The notes under the pieces: model-generated
What the model was told of the DNA's origin: nothing
Seen by the model: only the letters and a program-made list of their open reading frames with translations
The model's database searches: none
Shown: positions 1 to 10,086 of the stretch, one piece after another
How positions within the stretch are numbered: position 1 is the stretch's first letter
Layout of the letters: each line of letters opens with the position of its first letter
Position numbers and translations under genes: made by a program
Assembly: GCA_947500055.1 (NCBI GenBank)
Contig: CANMQO010000002.1
Span: 372,001-436,000, forward strand
Direction of reading: 5' to 3'
Length of the DNA: 64,000 nt
Source: an uncultured Paracoccaceae bacterium
GTDB taxonomy: Bacteria > Pseudomonadota > Alphaproteobacteria > Rhodobacterales > Rhodobacteraceae

Positions 1-660
1 GCTGCGATGCAGCGCGAAGTGCTGCGAATGGGCAAGATGCTGTCCGACATGGCGCGTCCGATCATTGCGATCCTCAAGGACCCATCTGCCCCCGAGGCCG
101 AGAAAACCCGCGAGGTCGAAGAGCGCATGAACGCGGCGTTGGCCGGCATACGCAAATTCAGTACGGAACTGCCGTTTTCCAACATGTCAAAGGCAGAAAA
201 ACGCGAAGCCCGCAATCTGATCGACAACGCCGTTGATCTCGAGGCCGCGGGCGACATCATCACCCGTCAGCTGCTGCGGATTGCAAAACAGAAAAACCAA
301 GATCAACTGGTGTTTTCCCGCGAGGGGTTAAGCGAATTGCGCAATATCCACGACAATGTCGTGGAAAACCTTGACCGTGCGCTGGCCGTTTTGACGACCG
401 GGGACAAAGATATTGCCAGACAGGTGACAGAGACCAAGGCACATATCCGAAATCTGGAAAGGCAGAGCCGTAAGAGGCATTTCAAACGCTTGCAAAACGG
501 GGTCGCCGACAGTCTTGGCAGCAGCAATATCCATCTGGATACGTTGCATGCGCTCAAGGAACTGAACGCCAAGATTACATCGGTCACATACCCGGCGCTG
601 GCCGCCGAAGGTCAGTTGCTGGACACGCGGCTGGTGCCGCAGGAGCAGGACCGGTCGTGA
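1..660 (+). CDS. Na/Pi cotransporter family protein, C-terminal PhoU-like part (5' end outside window)
   Basis: The frame is open to the first base of the window, so only the last 219 residues are seen. They are an all-helical, charged, cytoplasmic-type segment with the repeated helix pattern of PhoU-like domains, which follow the membrane part in bacterial Na/phosphate cotransporters of the NptA/YjbB type. The opening stretch REVLRMGKM and the helix LIDNAVDLEAAGDII are typical of that tail. The role inferred is phosphate import or export coupled to sodium. The gene converges on gcvP, with a hairpin between the two. The membrane half lies outside the window, so the family call rests on the tail alone. 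Confidence 0.75.
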   Translation, partial: AAMQREVLRMGKMLSDMARPIIAILKDPSAPEAEKTREVEERMNAALAGIRKFSTELPFSNMSKAEKREARNLIDNAVDLEAAGDIITRQLLRIAKQKNQDQLVFSREGLSELRNIHDNVVENLDRALAVLTTGDKDIARQVTETKAHIRNLERQSRKRHFKRLQNGVADSLGSSNIHLDTLHALKELNAKITSVTYPALAAEGQLLDTRLVPQEQDRS

Positions 661-667
661 TTTTGTT

Positions 668-693
668 GGGGCGTGGGTCGAACCCCACGCCCC
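668..693. terminator. GC-rich hairpin between the convergent cotransporter gene and gcvP
   Basis: GGGGCGTGGG (668-677) pairs perfectly with CCCACGCCCC (684-693) across a 6-base loop. It sits between two convergent stop codons, where it could terminate both transcripts. There is no proper T-run on either side, so rho-independent function is not certain. Confidence 0.5.
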
Positions 694-712
694 GCAAGAG
701 AATGCGCTGCCG

Positions 713-3556
713 TTATTCCGCCGCTTGGGCGTAATCCTCCATCGGCGGGCAGGTACAGGTCAGGTTGCGATCACCCCAGACGTTGTCGACCCGGTTGACC
801 GGTGGCCAATACTTGTCGACCCGGAACGCACCGGGAGGGAAGCAACCGGTTTCGCGGCTATAGGGCCGGTCCCAATCCTTCACGAGATCTTCCATCGTGT
901 GCGGCGCATTTTTCAGCGGGTTGTTTTCCGGATCAATCCTGCCTTCCTCAATCTCTGCAATCTCGGCCCGGATCGCCAGCATGGCATCGCAGAAACGGTC
1001 CAGCTCGGCTTTGTTTTCGGACTCGGTCGGTTCGATCATCAGCGTGCCGGCAACCGGCCAGCTCATGGTCGGCGCGTGGAACCCGCAGTCAATCAGGCGT
1101 TTGGCGATATCGTCCACTGTCACATGCGCACTCTCGGCAAAGGGTCGGGTGTCGATGATGCATTCATGCGCAACACGGCCAGTTGGCCCTTTGTAGAGAA
1201 CGTCGAAAGCTCCCTCCAGCCGCTTGGCGATGTAATTGGCATTCAGGATCGCCACACGTGTGGCTTGGGTCAGACCCGCGCCGCCCATCATCAGGCAATA
1301 AGCCCAGGAGATTGGCAACAGCGATGGTGAACCAAAGGCGGCAGCGGACACTGCGCCCTCACCAGTGTTCGGATCACCCGGCAAATGCGGGATGAGGTGC
1401 GATTTGACGCCAATCGGGCCCATGCCGGGGCCGCCGCCGCCATGCGGAATGCAGAAAGTCTTGTGCAGGTTCAGGTGGCTGACATCGCCCCCTAGATCAC
1501 CGGGGCGCGACAGACCGACCATCGCATTCATATTGGCCCCGTCGATATAAACCTGTCCGCCATGATCATGGGTCAGTTTGCAGACCTCGATCACCGTTTC
1601 CTCGAACACGCCGTGGGTGGACGGATAGGTGATCATGCAGGCAGCAAGCTGATCGCTGTGCTGTTCCAGCTTGGCCCGGAAGTCATCCAGGTCGATATCG
1701 CCATTGGCTGCGGATTTGACCGGTACAACCTTCCAGCCGACCATCTGGGCAGAGGCCGGGTTGGTCCCATGCGCCGACATCGGGATCAGGCAGATATTGC
1801 GATGCTCCTGCCCATTGGCGCGGTGATAGCCCGCAATGCTCAACAGGCCTGCATATTCACCCTGCGCCCCCGAATTGGGCTGCATCGAAATCGCATCATA
1901 ACCGGTGATATCGCATAGTTTATCGGAAAGATCGCCAATCATCTCAGCGTATCCGGCGGCCTGATCAACGGGGCAATAGGGGTGAAGTTGTGAAAACTCG
2001 CGCCAACTAACCGGCATCATTTCGGCCGCCGAATTCAACTTCATCGTGCAGGAACCAAGCGGGATCATCGCCCGATCAAGTGCCAGATCACGATCTGCCA
2101 GACGGCGCATGTAACGCATCATTTCCGTCTCGGCCCGGTTCATATGGAACACCGGATGGGTCAGGAAATCGCTGGTGCGGATCAGTTTTTCGGGAACATG
2201 GTAATGCGGTGTATAATCCTTGTCCTGCCGTTCGACGCCAAAGGCACGCCACACGCTTTCGATCGTGGCAGGACGGGTGCGTTCATCGAGCGTGATGCCG
2301 ATCTTGGTCTTGCCAACGGCACGCAGGTTGATCCCCTCATCAACTGCGGATTTCATCACTGCGGCCTGTAATGGACCGACATCAACCGTGATCGTGTCAA
2401 AGAAGGTCGCAGGGCGCACATCAAAGCCGCCTTGCTTAAGGCCCTCTGCCAGGCGCGCGGTTTTGCGGTGGATACGCTGGGCAATCGCCTTCAACCCTTC
2501 CGGCCCGTGGAACACGGCATAGAACCCGGCCATGACGGCCAGCAGCGCCTGCGCCGTACAAACATTCGATGTCGCCTTTTCGCGGCGGATATGCTGTTCG
2601 CGGGTTTGCAGCGAAAGCCGGTAGGCGCGGTTGCCATGGCTATCAATCGACACGCCCACGATGCGGCCCGGCATATTGCGTGCATAGGCTTGTTTTGTCG
2701 CCATATAGGCCGCGTGCGGACCACCATAGCCAACCGGCACACCAAAGCGCTGGGTGCTGCCCACCGCAATATCGGCGCCCATGGCACCCGGTTCCTTGAG
2801 CAATGTCAGAGACAGCGGATCGGCAGAGATGATGCCAATCGCCTTGTTTTCATGCAGTTTGCCGATTGCATCAGTGAAATCACGCAGATGCCCATAGGTA
2901 CCCGGATACTGGAAGATCGCACCAAAGACCGCGCTTGCATCCAGATCATCAGGGTCGCCGACAGTAATCTCGATCCCCAGCGGGGCGGCGCGCGTTTTCA
3001 TAACGGCGATGTTCTGCGGGTGGCAATTTTCGTCGATAAAGAACCCTTTGACCTTCGATTTGGCCACGCGTTGCGCCATGGTCATTGCCTCGGCACAGGC
3101 GGTGGATTCATCCAAAAGTGAAGCATTGGCGAACTCCAAACCTGTCAGGTCGCTGACCATGGTTTGAAAGTTCAAAAGCGCCTCAAGACGGCCCTGCGAA
3201 ATCTCGGGCTGGTAGGGGGTATAAGCGGTGTACCATGCGGGGTTTTCAAGAATATTCCGCTGGATCGCGGGTGGCGTGACCGTACCATGATAGCCTTGGC
3301 CGATCAGCGAGGTAAGAACGGTGTTCTTGGATGCAGTGACGCGCATGTGGTGCAACAACTCGCGCTCTGACTTTGGCTTGCCAAAATCAAGCGGTTCTTT
3401 CTGCCGGATGGCCGGGGGCAATGTATCGTCAATCAATGCCTCAAGGCTTTCCGCCCCCACCTCTTGCAGCATTTCGGCCATTTCAGCAGGCGAAGGGCCA
3501 ATGTGACGTCGGTTTGCGAAATCATACGGCAGGTAGTCGGTGGGGGTGAAAGTCAT
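713..3556 (-). CDS. gcvP: glycine dehydrogenase (aminomethyl-transferring), P-protein
   Basis: This is the decarboxylating subunit of the glycine cleavage system. It uses pyridoxal phosphate to remove CO2 from glycine and passes the aminomethyl group to the lipoyl arm of GcvH. The 947 residues match the single-chain P-protein, with two homologous halves. The PLP lysine is K699 in the motif [17 protein letters not shown], and a glycine-rich run follows it. The start lies 12 bases after the gcvH stop. It is the last gene of gcvT-gcvH-gcvP, so it is expected to be switched on by the glycine riboswitch upstream of gcvT. The sequence looks intact. Confidence 0.97.
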   Translation of the reverse strand: MTFTPTDYLPYDFANRRHIGPSPAEMAEMLQEVGAESLEALIDDTLPPAIRQKEPLDFGKPKSERELLHHMRVTASKNTVLTSLIGQGYHGTVTPPAIQRNILENPAWYTAYTPYQPEISQGRLEALLNFQTMVSDLTGLEFANASLLDESTACAEAMTMAQRVAKSKVKGFFIDENCHPQNIAVMKTRAAPLGIEITVGDPDDLDASAVFGAIFQYPGTYGHLRDFTDAIGKLHENKAIGIISADPLSLTLLKEPGAMGADIAVGSTQRFGVPVGYGGPHAAYMATKQAYARNMPGRIVGVSIDSHGNRAYRLSLQTREQHIRREKATSNVCTAQALLAVMAGFYAVFHGPEGLKAIAQRIHRKTARLAEGLKQGGFDVRPATFFDTITVDVGPLQAAVMKSAVDEGINLRAVGKTKIGITLDERTRPATIESVWRAFGVERQDKDYTPHYHVPEKLIRTSDFLTHPVFHMNRAETEMMRYMRRLADRDLALDRAMIPLGSCTMKLNSAAEMMPVSWREFSQLHPYCPVDQAAGYAEMIGDLSDKLCDITGYDAISMQPNSGAQGEYAGLLSIAGYHRANGQEHRNICLIPMSAHGTNPASAQMVGWKVVPVKSAANGDIDLDDFRAKLEQHSDQLAACMITYPSTHGVFEETVIEVCKLTHDHGGQVYIDGANMNAMVGLSRPGDLGGDVSHLNLHKTFCIPHGGGGPGMGPIGVKSHLIPHLPGDPNTGEGAVSAAAFGSPSLLPISWAYCLMMGGAGLTQATRVAILNANYIAKRLEGAFDVLYKGPTGRVAHECIIDTRPFAESAHVTVDDIAKRLIDCGFHAPTMSWPVAGTLMIEPTESENKAELDRFCDAMLAIRAEIAEIEEGRIDPENNPLKNAPHTMEDLVKDWDRPYSRETGCFPPGAFRVDKYWPPVNRVDNVWGDRNLTCTCPPMEDYAQAAE

Positions 3557-3568
3557 GTCAGGGATCCT

Positions 3569-3928
3569 TTAGGCGATCAGGTCTTTATAGGCGGCTTCGT
3601 CCATGTAGTCGTCCATCTGGGATGGATCGGACGGCTTGATCTTGAAGAACCAGCCATCACCAACAGCATCTTCATTTGCCAAGCCGGGGTTTTCAGCCAG
3701 TGCTTCGTTCACTTCGACGATTTCACCGTCCAGCGGGGCAACAATGTCAGACGCTGCTTTGACACTTTCGATAACGACGGCTTCGTCATCCTTGGCAACC
3801 GTGGTGCCCACTTCGGGCAGTTCCACAAAAACGATGTCACCCAACTGGGTTGTGGCGTGTTCTGTAATGCCCACAACGACCACGTCGCCTTCGGTGCGGA
3901 GCCATTCATGCTCTTCTGTGTATTTCAT
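3569..3928 (-). CDS. gcvH: glycine cleavage system H protein
   Basis: This is the small lipoyl carrier that shuttles the aminomethyl intermediate between the P, T and L proteins. The start at 3928 (MKYTEEHEWL) is preferred to an ATG 15 bases upstream because GGAGAG lies at the right distance and H-proteins begin with this motif. That gives 119 residues, the usual length. The lipoylated lysine is K57 in ESVKAASD. The gene is second in the operon, 18 bases after gcvT and 12 bases before gcvP. Confidence 0.97.
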   Translation of the reverse strand: MKYTEEHEWLRTEGDVVVVGITEHATTQLGDIVFVELPEVGTTVAKDDEAVVIESVKAASDIVAPLDGEIVEVNEALAENPGLANEDAVGDGWFFKIKPSDPSQMDDYMDEAAYKDLIA

Positions 3929-3946
3929 CTTTCGTCTCTCCATTGG

Positions 3947-5062
3947 TTATCGTTTGAAGTTGGCCGGGGTGAACGGCATTTTGCTGACTGTCAGGGGCAG
4001 GCGTTTGCCCCGCAACTCGCCATAAACTGTTGTGCCGGGGCTGGCTTGCGCAGTAGCGACATAGCCCATCGCCACCGGGCTGCCGACAGTGGGGCCAAAG
4101 CCGCCGGATGTGATGGCGCCGATCTGTGCGTCACCTTCGGCATCGGCGAAAAGCGGGACGCCTTCGCGCATCGGCGCACGCCCTTCGGGGATAAGGCCGA
4201 CCCGCTTTCGCGACACACCCTCCGCCATCTCCGAGAATATCGCATCGGCGCCGGGGAACCCGCCGGCGCGGTCGCCACCAGCGCGGCGGACCTTCTGAAT
4301 TGCCCAGATCAGGGCCGCCTGAATGGGTGTCGTCTCGGTATCAATGTCATGCCCATAAAGGCATAATCCACCCTCAAGCCGCAGTGAATCGCGCGCACCA
4401 AGACCGATGGGTTCTACATCATCATGGGCCAAAAGGGTCTCGGCCAATGCAACGGCGTGATCATTGGGAACGGAAATTTCGTAACCATCCTCGCCAGTAT
4501 AGCCCGAACGGGACACCCAGCATTCGGCACCATTCAGATCAAGCGTGGCAACATCCATAAAGGCCATATCGGCAGCAGCAGGGTTGAGCGCAGCGAGCAC
4601 CGCTTCCGCCGCGGGACCTTGCAGCGCAAACAACGCGCGATCAGGCACTGGTGTCACCATCACGTCCGGCTCCAGATGGTTTTTCATATGGGCAATATCT
4701 GCGTCTTTGCAGGCCGCGTTCACCACCACGAAAATATGGTCACCGCGATTGGCCAGCATCAGGTCATCCATGATGCCGCCATGTTCATTCGTGAAGAACC
4801 CATAACGCTGACGGCTTTCGCCCAGACCAATGATATCCACAGGAATCAGTTTTTCGAGGGCCGCTGCGGCATTGTCACCTGATACACGGACCTGACCCAT
4901 GTGGCTGACATCAAACAGGCCAGCCTTGGCACGGGTATGTTCATGTTCCTTCATGACACCGAGCTTGTATTGGACAGGCATCGCATAGCCGGCAAAGGGC
5001 ACCATCTTTGCGCCCCGCTCAACATGCAAATCATGTAACGGCGTTTGGAGGAGATCTGACAT
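3947..5062 (-). CDS. gcvT: glycine cleavage system T protein (aminomethyltransferase)
   Basis: The T-protein releases ammonia from aminomethyl-lipoyl GcvH and gives 5,10-methylene-tetrahydrofolate. At 371 residues it has the normal length. It shows the family N-terminus (LHDLHVERGAKMVPFAGY), the folate-domain motif SHMGQVRVSG, and the sequence SRSGYTGEDGYEI. It is first in the operon. Its leader of about 230 bases contains the tandem glycine riboswitch, so its expression should follow intracellular glycine. A dihydrolipoamide dehydrogenase is not encoded next to it and is presumably shared from elsewhere. Confidence 0.97.
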   Translation of the reverse strand: MSDLLQTPLHDLHVERGAKMVPFAGYAMPVQYKLGVMKEHEHTRAKAGLFDVSHMGQVRVSGDNAAAALEKLIPVDIIGLGESRQRYGFFTNEHGGIMDDLMLANRGDHIFVVVNAACKDADIAHMKNHLEPDVMVTPVPDRALFALQGPAAEAVLAALNPAAADMAFMDVATLDLNGAECWVSRSGYTGEDGYEISVPNDHAVALAETLLAHDDVEPIGLGARDSLRLEGGLCLYGHDIDTETTPIQAALIWAIQKVRRAGGDRAGGFPGADAIFSEMAEGVSRKRVGLIPEGRAPMREGVPLFADAEGDAQIGAITSGGFGPTVGSPVAMGYVATAQASPGTTVYGELRGKRLPLTVSKMPFTPANFKR

Positions 5063-5142
5063 CAGGCGGCCCTTTCATTGCCGCTGATCCAATAAGGAAA
5101 ATCAAACGGCACCACATTTACGCATGGATCGTCATGCGCGTG

Positions 5143-5295
5143 ATGCCCCCTCTGTCCTTTCGCCTGAGATCGCTATCCCTTCGGCGGACGCTTTATGCGC
5201 CTCTCTCCAGAGTTTTGTGCACATGATCGGTCCCTTGGCCTGAGAGTTTCCGGGGCGGTTGCTCCTTCGGCACCAGTAAGACTGATTCTCCCGAT
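5143..5295 (-). promoter_or_regulatory. tandem glycine riboswitch upstream of gcvTHP
   Basis: Read on the minus strand, two similar aptamers follow each other. The first, about 5295-5226, contains GCCGAAGGAGCAACCGCCCC and AAACTCTCAGGCCAAGGGACC. The second, about 5212-5145, contains GCCGAAGGGATAGCG and ATCTCAGGCGAAAGGACAGAG. The GCCGAAGG and CUCAGGC-AAAGGAC signatures in each copy are those of the glycine riboswitch, and the two copies are joined by a short A-rich linker. The element ends about 80 bases before the gcvT start. Glycine binding is expected to switch on the operon. A small inverted repeat (5313-5329) lies just 5' of the first aptamer. Confidence 0.95.
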
Positions 5296-5443
5296 CTTGT
5301 GGTCGTTTCCACGACAGCGACAAGCTGTCACAACTTGGTATGGAATTTCAAGCCATCGCGGAGAACTTTTCCGGGATCAGCGTGGATTCCGGATTAAATA
5401 TTCGCCGTTGGATCAATTGATTGGGCGGCAGCAAGCAACCTGA

Positions 5444-6442
5444 TCACGGTAACGGGCGTAACGTGCCCCTTTCCACGATATGGCAATCAAATAGCTGCGC
5501 CTGCGGTTTGTTTTCATCGACCTTCAGAGATTCGGCAATCAGTTCGACGGAGGCGGCAATGATCGGGCCGATGGGGTTGTGGATCGTGGTCAGGTTGATG
5601 TTCTGCCACCCCGCCATTTCCATGTCGTTCAGACCCAGAAGGCCGATATCATCCGGCACCTGCAATCCTGCCGACTGGATCGCCGACAGGGCCCCGATCG
5701 ACAAGACATCATCGCCGCAGAAATAGGCCTCTGCCGGGCGGTCCTGCAACAGGCGGGTCATTTCGTCCCGGCCTGCGTCAAATGCGTATTGCGTGGCAAA
5801 ACTGATGCTCAGTTCCACATCCGCCCGGTCCTGCAAAACCCCTGCAAAACCTTTCAGCCGGTCCTGCGTCGATGTGGCACTTTCCGGCCCGCCGAGGAAT
5901 GCGATGCGCCGGTAGCCACGATCAAGCAATGTGGTTGCTGCCATGCGCCCCGCCGCAATATTATCGATGCCCAGCACATGGACCTGCGGATTGGCGGAAT
6001 GGCGGCCAAAGGAATGCACGATGGGCACGCCCGCCTCTCGGAACCCTTCGGCGAAACTGACCGGCAGGGTGGAGGAGGCAACAATCACCCCGTCGACCGA
6101 ATAGGCGCGCAGCATGCGGATCGAATTGGCCGGGTCCACCTCATCCGTCAGGTTCACCAGCAATGGGCGCAACCCACGATCCTGCAACCCCTTGGTAAAC
6201 CGGTCAAAGACTTCCAGAAAAATCGGGTTGTGAAAGTTGTTGGACACAAGGCCAATCAACTTCGTCCGGCCTGTTGTCAGCGACGAAGCCAAGGCATTCG
6301 GACTATAGCCCAGCGCATCAGCAGCCTCACGGACCTTTGCGCGGGTTTTCTCGGATACTGACGCGCCTTCGGTATACGTGCGCGACACCGCTGAGCGGGA
6401 TACACCCGCCTTCTCCGCGACATCTTTCAATGTAACCGCCAA
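5444..6442 (-). CDS. LacI-family transcriptional regulator of the adjacent sugar ABC operon
   Basis: A 332-residue repressor-type protein. The N-terminal helix-turn-helix is at about residues 4-50 (TLKDVAEKAGVSRSAVSRTY), with the hinge-helix motif SPNALASSL. A periplasmic-binding-like effector domain follows from about residue 60. The gene is the last of the operon behind binding protein, permease and ATPase, with 59 bases to the ATPase stop. It therefore probably controls that transporter and responds to its sugar. TGCAACCGGTTGCA upstream of the operon is a plausible operator. The effector sugar cannot be read from the sequence. Confidence 0.92.
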   Translation of the reverse strand: MAVTLKDVAEKAGVSRSAVSRTYTEGASVSEKTRAKVREAADALGYSPNALASSLTTGRTKLIGLVSNNFHNPIFLEVFDRFTKGLQDRGLRPLLVNLTDEVDPANSIRMLRAYSVDGVIVASSTLPVSFAEGFREAGVPIVHSFGRHSANPQVHVLGIDNIAAGRMAATTLLDRGYRRIAFLGGPESATSTQDRLKGFAGVLQDRADVELSISFATQYAFDAGRDEMTRLLQDRPAEAYFCGDDVLSIGALSAIQSAGLQVPDDIGLLGLNDMEMAGWQNINLTTIHNPIGPIIAASVELIAESLKVDENKPQAQLFDCHIVERGTLRPLP

Positions 6443-6501
6443 ATCCAGCCTCCCTGCCCGGTTTCAGACCTGCATAGCCGGTTTTCCCCGACTCAGCCAG
6501 A

Positions 6502-7275
6502 TCAGGCAGCGCCCGCGTATTCCGCTCCCGTCTTTGCGCCGGTGATATAGGCCACGACATCCTGCCCGTCGGTTTCTTCCTTGCGCAGATTCGCCACGAT
6601 GCGGCCACGGCGGAAAACGATGATACGATCCACAAGGTCCATGACCTGCCGCATGTTGTGACTGATCAGGATCAAGGGCTCACCCTGTTCCTTCAGCGAC
6701 CGGATAATGTTCTCCACTTGCGCCGTTTCCTGCACGCCCAGCGCGGCGGTTGGTTCATCCATGATCGTCAGTTTTGACGCAAAGCTGGCGGTGCGGGCGA
6801 TGGCAACACATTGACGCTGCCCACCGGACATCCGCTCAATCGTGTTTCTGATATTGGGAATTTTCACGCCGGTCTTTTCGAGCGCGCCCATCGTGTCTTT
6901 TCGCATCGCCTTGTAATCAAGGAACCGAAATGGGCCAAGCCAGTCGAATTTCGTCTTTTCGCGGCCCAGAAACAGATTGTCTGGCACATCCAGATGATCC
7001 GCCAGGGCGAGGGTCTGGAAAACCGTTTCAATCCCAGCTTCCCTTGCGTCTATCGGCCCGGAAAAATGCACCGGCTTACCGTCAAAAATAACCTCTCCGC
7101 TGGTGCGTTGTTCGACGCCGGTGATCTGGCGCACGAAAGTGGACTTGCCAGCCCCGTTATCGCCCATGATCGCCACATGCTCGCCCTTCCGCAGCACGAA
7201 ATCGGCGTCGTTGAGGGCATGCACACCGCCGTAATGCTTGGTCAGGCCCTTGGTCTCTAAGATGATATCGGTCAT
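6502..7275 (-). CDS. sugar ABC transporter ATP-binding protein
   Basis: A single ATPase domain of 257 residues energises uptake together with the permease encoded just upstream. Walker A is GDNGAGKST (38-46), the Q-loop is at Q87, the signature MSGGQ is at 149-153, Walker B is LTIMDEP (169-175), and a switch histidine follows in LILISHNM. The one-domain layout matches FrcA-like carbohydrate importers of Rhizobiales and Rhodobacterales. The classical RbsA protein is a two-domain duplicate. The gene lies 14 bases after the permease stop. Confidence 0.95.
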   Translation of the reverse strand: MTDIILETKGLTKHYGGVHALNDADFVLRKGEHVAIMGDNGAGKSTFVRQITGVEQRTSGEVIFDGKPVHFSGPIDAREAGIETVFQTLALADHLDVPDNLFLGREKTKFDWLGPFRFLDYKAMRKDTMGALEKTGVKIPNIRNTIERMSGGQRQCVAIARTASFASKLTIMDEPTAALGVQETAQVENIIRSLKEQGEPLILISHNMRQVMDLVDRIIVFRRGRIVANLRKEETDGQDVVAYITGAKTGAEYAGAA

Positions 7276-7289
7276 ATCCTCGCCCTTCC

Positions 7290-8372
7290 CTAGCTACGCG
7301 CCGCAGCACGTTCCTGCCGGTATTTATCCAGCACAACCGCCGAAATGATGATCGCGCCCATCGCCATCAGCTGGAAGAAGGCATCGAGCTTGACATAGGT
7401 GAACCCCGACTGGATCACCCCAAAAACCATCGCCCCCAGCACTGTGCCGATGATCGATCCGCGCCCGCCTGTCAGGCTGACCCCGCCGATCACGGCCATG
7501 GCGATGGCGTAAAGTTCATAGAAAATCCCCATACCCGATTGCGCGGTCAGGTTCTTTGAACTCAGGATCACGGCGGCAAAGGCGGCGAGCATGGACGCGA
7601 TCATATAGACCCGCACCTTATGCCGCTGCACATTGATGCCCGACATCCGGGCCGCATCCTCGTTCGACCCGATAGCATAGGTATGTTTGCCGTGAATGGT
7701 GTATCGCATGATGACATGCAGCAGGAATGCCAGCCCGATAAACCAGAAGACAGGCATCATCCCCTTCCCCAATGCGGCGTAACCTTCGGTTGGGAACGAT
7801 ACCGGCTTCCCCCGTGTCCAGGCCTGCGCGATGCCCCGGCAGATCAGGAACATGCCCAGCGTCGCGATAAAGGGCGGAATACGCGTGTAAGCAATCAGGC
7901 TACCGTTAATGGCCCCGATAAAGGCACCAAATGCAAGCCCGACAAGCACGGGTATCAGAACTGGCAGATCAAATGCCCATTCGCCGAACACGGCCTTGGG
8001 GTTGGGGTTGCCATTGACGAATTCGGTCTGCGCGAATGACATCACGATCATCGCCGTGGCCCCGACAAGCGGCCCTGACGAGAGGTCAATGCCGCCCGAG
8101 ATGATCACCTGGGTCACCCCCAGCGCAATGATCCCGATGATGGAAACCTGCAGGATAATGATGCGCAGGCGCGCTTCGTTAAAGATGCTGTCAAAGCGGT
8201 CCCGCGTATCAAACAGGAAGCTTTGGTTGTCCATGTAAGGCAGGACTTGGCCCAGAACCTCAAAGATCACCACGATCAGGATGAGCGCGAAAAAGATGTT
8301 CACCTCACCGGGAATAGATCGCTTCTTTTCGTCGAAGGGCAATCCCCCGGTTCCGTGCGACGTGTCAGCCAT
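7290..8372 (-). CDS. sugar ABC transporter permease (ribose/fructose type)
   Basis: This is an inner-membrane channel subunit of a carbohydrate importer in the BPD_transp_2 family (RbsC/FrcC-like). The start at 8372 (MADTSHGTGG) has a strong AAAGGAG site and gives 360 residues. A 21-residue longer frame upstream lacks such a site. About nine hydrophobic segments are visible. They include GGIDLSSGPLVGATAMIVMS and the conserved cytoplasmic loop TIHGKHTYAIGSNEDAARMS, which contacts the ATPase. It is the second gene of the operon, about 100 bases after the binding-protein stop. Confidence 0.94.
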   Translation of the reverse strand: MADTSHGTGGLPFDEKKRSIPGEVNIFFALILIVVIFEVLGQVLPYMDNQSFLFDTRDRFDSIFNEARLRIIILQVSIIGIIALGVTQVIISGGIDLSSGPLVGATAMIVMSFAQTEFVNGNPNPKAVFGEWAFDLPVLIPVLVGLAFGAFIGAINGSLIAYTRIPPFIATLGMFLICRGIAQAWTRGKPVSFPTEGYAALGKGMMPVFWFIGLAFLLHVIMRYTIHGKHTYAIGSNEDAARMSGINVQRHKVRVYMIASMLAAFAAVILSSKNLTAQSGMGIFYELYAIAMAVIGGVSLTGGRGSIIGTVLGAMVFGVIQSGFTYVKLDAFFQLMAMGAIIISAVVLDKYRQERAAARS

Positions 8373-8471
8373 CAGTTGCTCCTTTGGCCCCGCAGATGAT
8401 TGCGGGCGTATGGTAGTGGTCAGGGACGGCGTCAAAGCGCCGCCCCCCAGTTTCTCGGATTGCGCCGGGCG

Positions 8472-9407
8472 TTACTGGAACTCTGCCGCGTTCTCTGGTG
8501 TCACCAGAATGAACGGGATGAACACGGTCTTGTCGACCTCTTCACCAGCAGCCAGCGCCAATGCGGTATCGATGGAACCGGCACCCTGACCTGCAAGGTC
8601 CTGGAACACGGTGACGTCCAGATCACCAGCGGCCATCGCCACCAGCGCATCAGGTGTCGCGTCAACACCGCCAACCTCAACGTCGGCCATGTCGATGCCG
8701 CCAGCTTTCATCGCCTGAATGGCGCCGACGGCCATTTCGTCATTATTGGCGATGACAAAGTCAAAAGGCTCGCCCGAGGACATCCAGTTGGTCATCAGAT
8801 CCTGTGCTTCGTCGCGCGACCAGTTGGCGGTCTGCTCGTCGATCAGGGTCATGAAGCTACACATGTCCATGCCGATCACGTCATGCACATCCTTTGAGCG
8901 CTGAACAGCCGCCTGGTTGGACAACTGACCATTCATCAGATAGCCGGTTGCGCCGCCGGATTTGCCTGCGGCACGCAGGTTACGGCAAATCTGGAACGCC
9001 TCAAGCGTACCGGATTCGATCTCATTGGACGCAACGAAGGCCTGGTTTTCCGGCAGCGTATCCATGTTGATCGGTTGACGGTTGACGTAAACAAGCGGGA
9101 CGCCAGCCGCGGCTGCGGCCTGTGACATTGCTTCTGTTGCGTTGGTGTCAACGGCATTGACGATGATCGCGTCGACGCCCGCAGCGATGAAGTTGTTGAT
9201 CTGGTCAAGTTGACGCGCAACATCGTCCTGTGCGTCTTCCATCTGCAGCTCAACACCATCAAGCGTTCCGATGTGGTCTGTCATGCCGTTACGCATGATG
9301 GTCAGACCGTTATCATCAAAACGGGCGATAGATGCACCGATGGTTTGGGCCGTCGCAGTTGTGCCCATCAATGCCATCAGGCCAGCCGTCATAAGTAGTT
9401 TTTTCAT
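8472..9407 (-). CDS. periplasmic sugar-binding protein of ABC importer
   Basis: This is the substrate-binding lipid-free periplasmic protein of the importer. The start at 9407 has GGAGG 5 bases upstream and begins a classic signal peptide, cleaved after about ATAQ at residue 20. The mature part is a Peripla_BP_4 two-lobed sugar-binding fold (GASIARFDDN, DAIIVNAVDTNATEAMS, ANNDEMAVGAIQAMK). It has 311 residues and is the first gene of the operon. The substrate may be a hexose, a pentose or an inositol-like polyol; sequence motifs alone do not decide this. Confidence 0.93.
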   Translation of the reverse strand: MKKLLMTAGLMALMGTTATAQTIGASIARFDDNGLTIMRNGMTDHIGTLDGVELQMEDAQDDVARQLDQINNFIAAGVDAIIVNAVDTNATEAMSQAAAAAGVPLVYVNRQPINMDTLPENQAFVASNEIESGTLEAFQICRNLRAAGKSGGATGYLMNGQLSNQAAVQRSKDVHDVIGMDMCSFMTLIDEQTANWSRDEAQDLMTNWMSSGEPFDFVIANNDEMAVGAIQAMKAGGIDMADVEVGGVDATPDALVAMAAGDLDVTVFQDLAGQGAGSIDTALALAAGEEVDKTVFIPFILVTPENAAEFQ

Positions 9408-9762
9408 GGTTTCCTCCCAGAAATCGTGCCCGGAACACGTCATACCAAACCGGGGCCCCAAGGGGGCATTACATTCACCTCATCCAGACATGCGGACAGG
9501 CGCCCGGCATGCTGTTTCGATGAAATTCCTTGACCGCAAAGATGTCTTTGAGGCCGCTAAACGCACGCGCCAGGGCCATGACAGCCCAGGGCAGAATCTG
9601 ATCAGGACGCACAACAGCAATCACCCCGTGGCAATCCCCACACCCGCTTAAGCCGGGGCTGAACCGTGATGTGGTTCAGTGCATTTCACAGCAAGTGCGC
9701 GGCACCTTCCCAAGATCGTGCAGATCATTCGCAGAATCACCTTAGAACCGAATAATCTATTT

Positions 9763-9776
9763 TGCAACCGGTTGCA
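9763..9776. promoter_or_regulatory. LacI-family operator (perfect palindrome)
   Basis: TGCAACCGGTTGCA is a perfect 14-base palindrome with the central CG of LacI-family operators. It lies 356 bases upstream of the sugar-binding protein start, and a LacI regulator is encoded in that operon. Use by that regulator is inferred. Confidence 0.7.
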
Positions 9777-9941
9777 TTTTTGATCTCAAGCACCTGCCTC
9801 GGGCAATTTTCGGCCATATGGACAAGGGTTTTGGCGATGTGAGACGGCGATCCGGGAAGTGCAAAAAACTCTCCGCATTGCGTGAGGTCACGGTTGCAAA
9901 CCCCGAATCTGAAAGTGGCGTAAATCTGGCAACCCGATTCG

Positions 9942-9955
9942 TGTCAGCGCTAACA
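9942..9955. promoter_or_regulatory. second LacI-type operator-like site
   Basis: TGTCAGCGCTAACA differs by one base from the perfect palindrome TGTTAGCGCTAACA, a common LacI-family operator form in alphaproteobacteria. It is followed directly by an AT-rich run that could be a -10 region. Its half-sites differ from those of the box at 9763, so it may serve another regulator. Confidence 0.5.
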
Positions 9956-10086
9956 TTGTGTTTAAAATATAACCAATACGGCCGGGCGTCGGGCATTTGC
10001 AGTTCCTCAGGAACCAATCAAAACCCGTTGCGTCTTAATTTGGTGCAATCACGCCAATTTCACTTGCTCCGGACAAACCAACCCTG

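Noticed and set aside
5132-5323. 63-codon minus-strand frame in front of gcvT
   Set aside because: It coincides with the glycine riboswitch, whose conserved structure explains the sequence.
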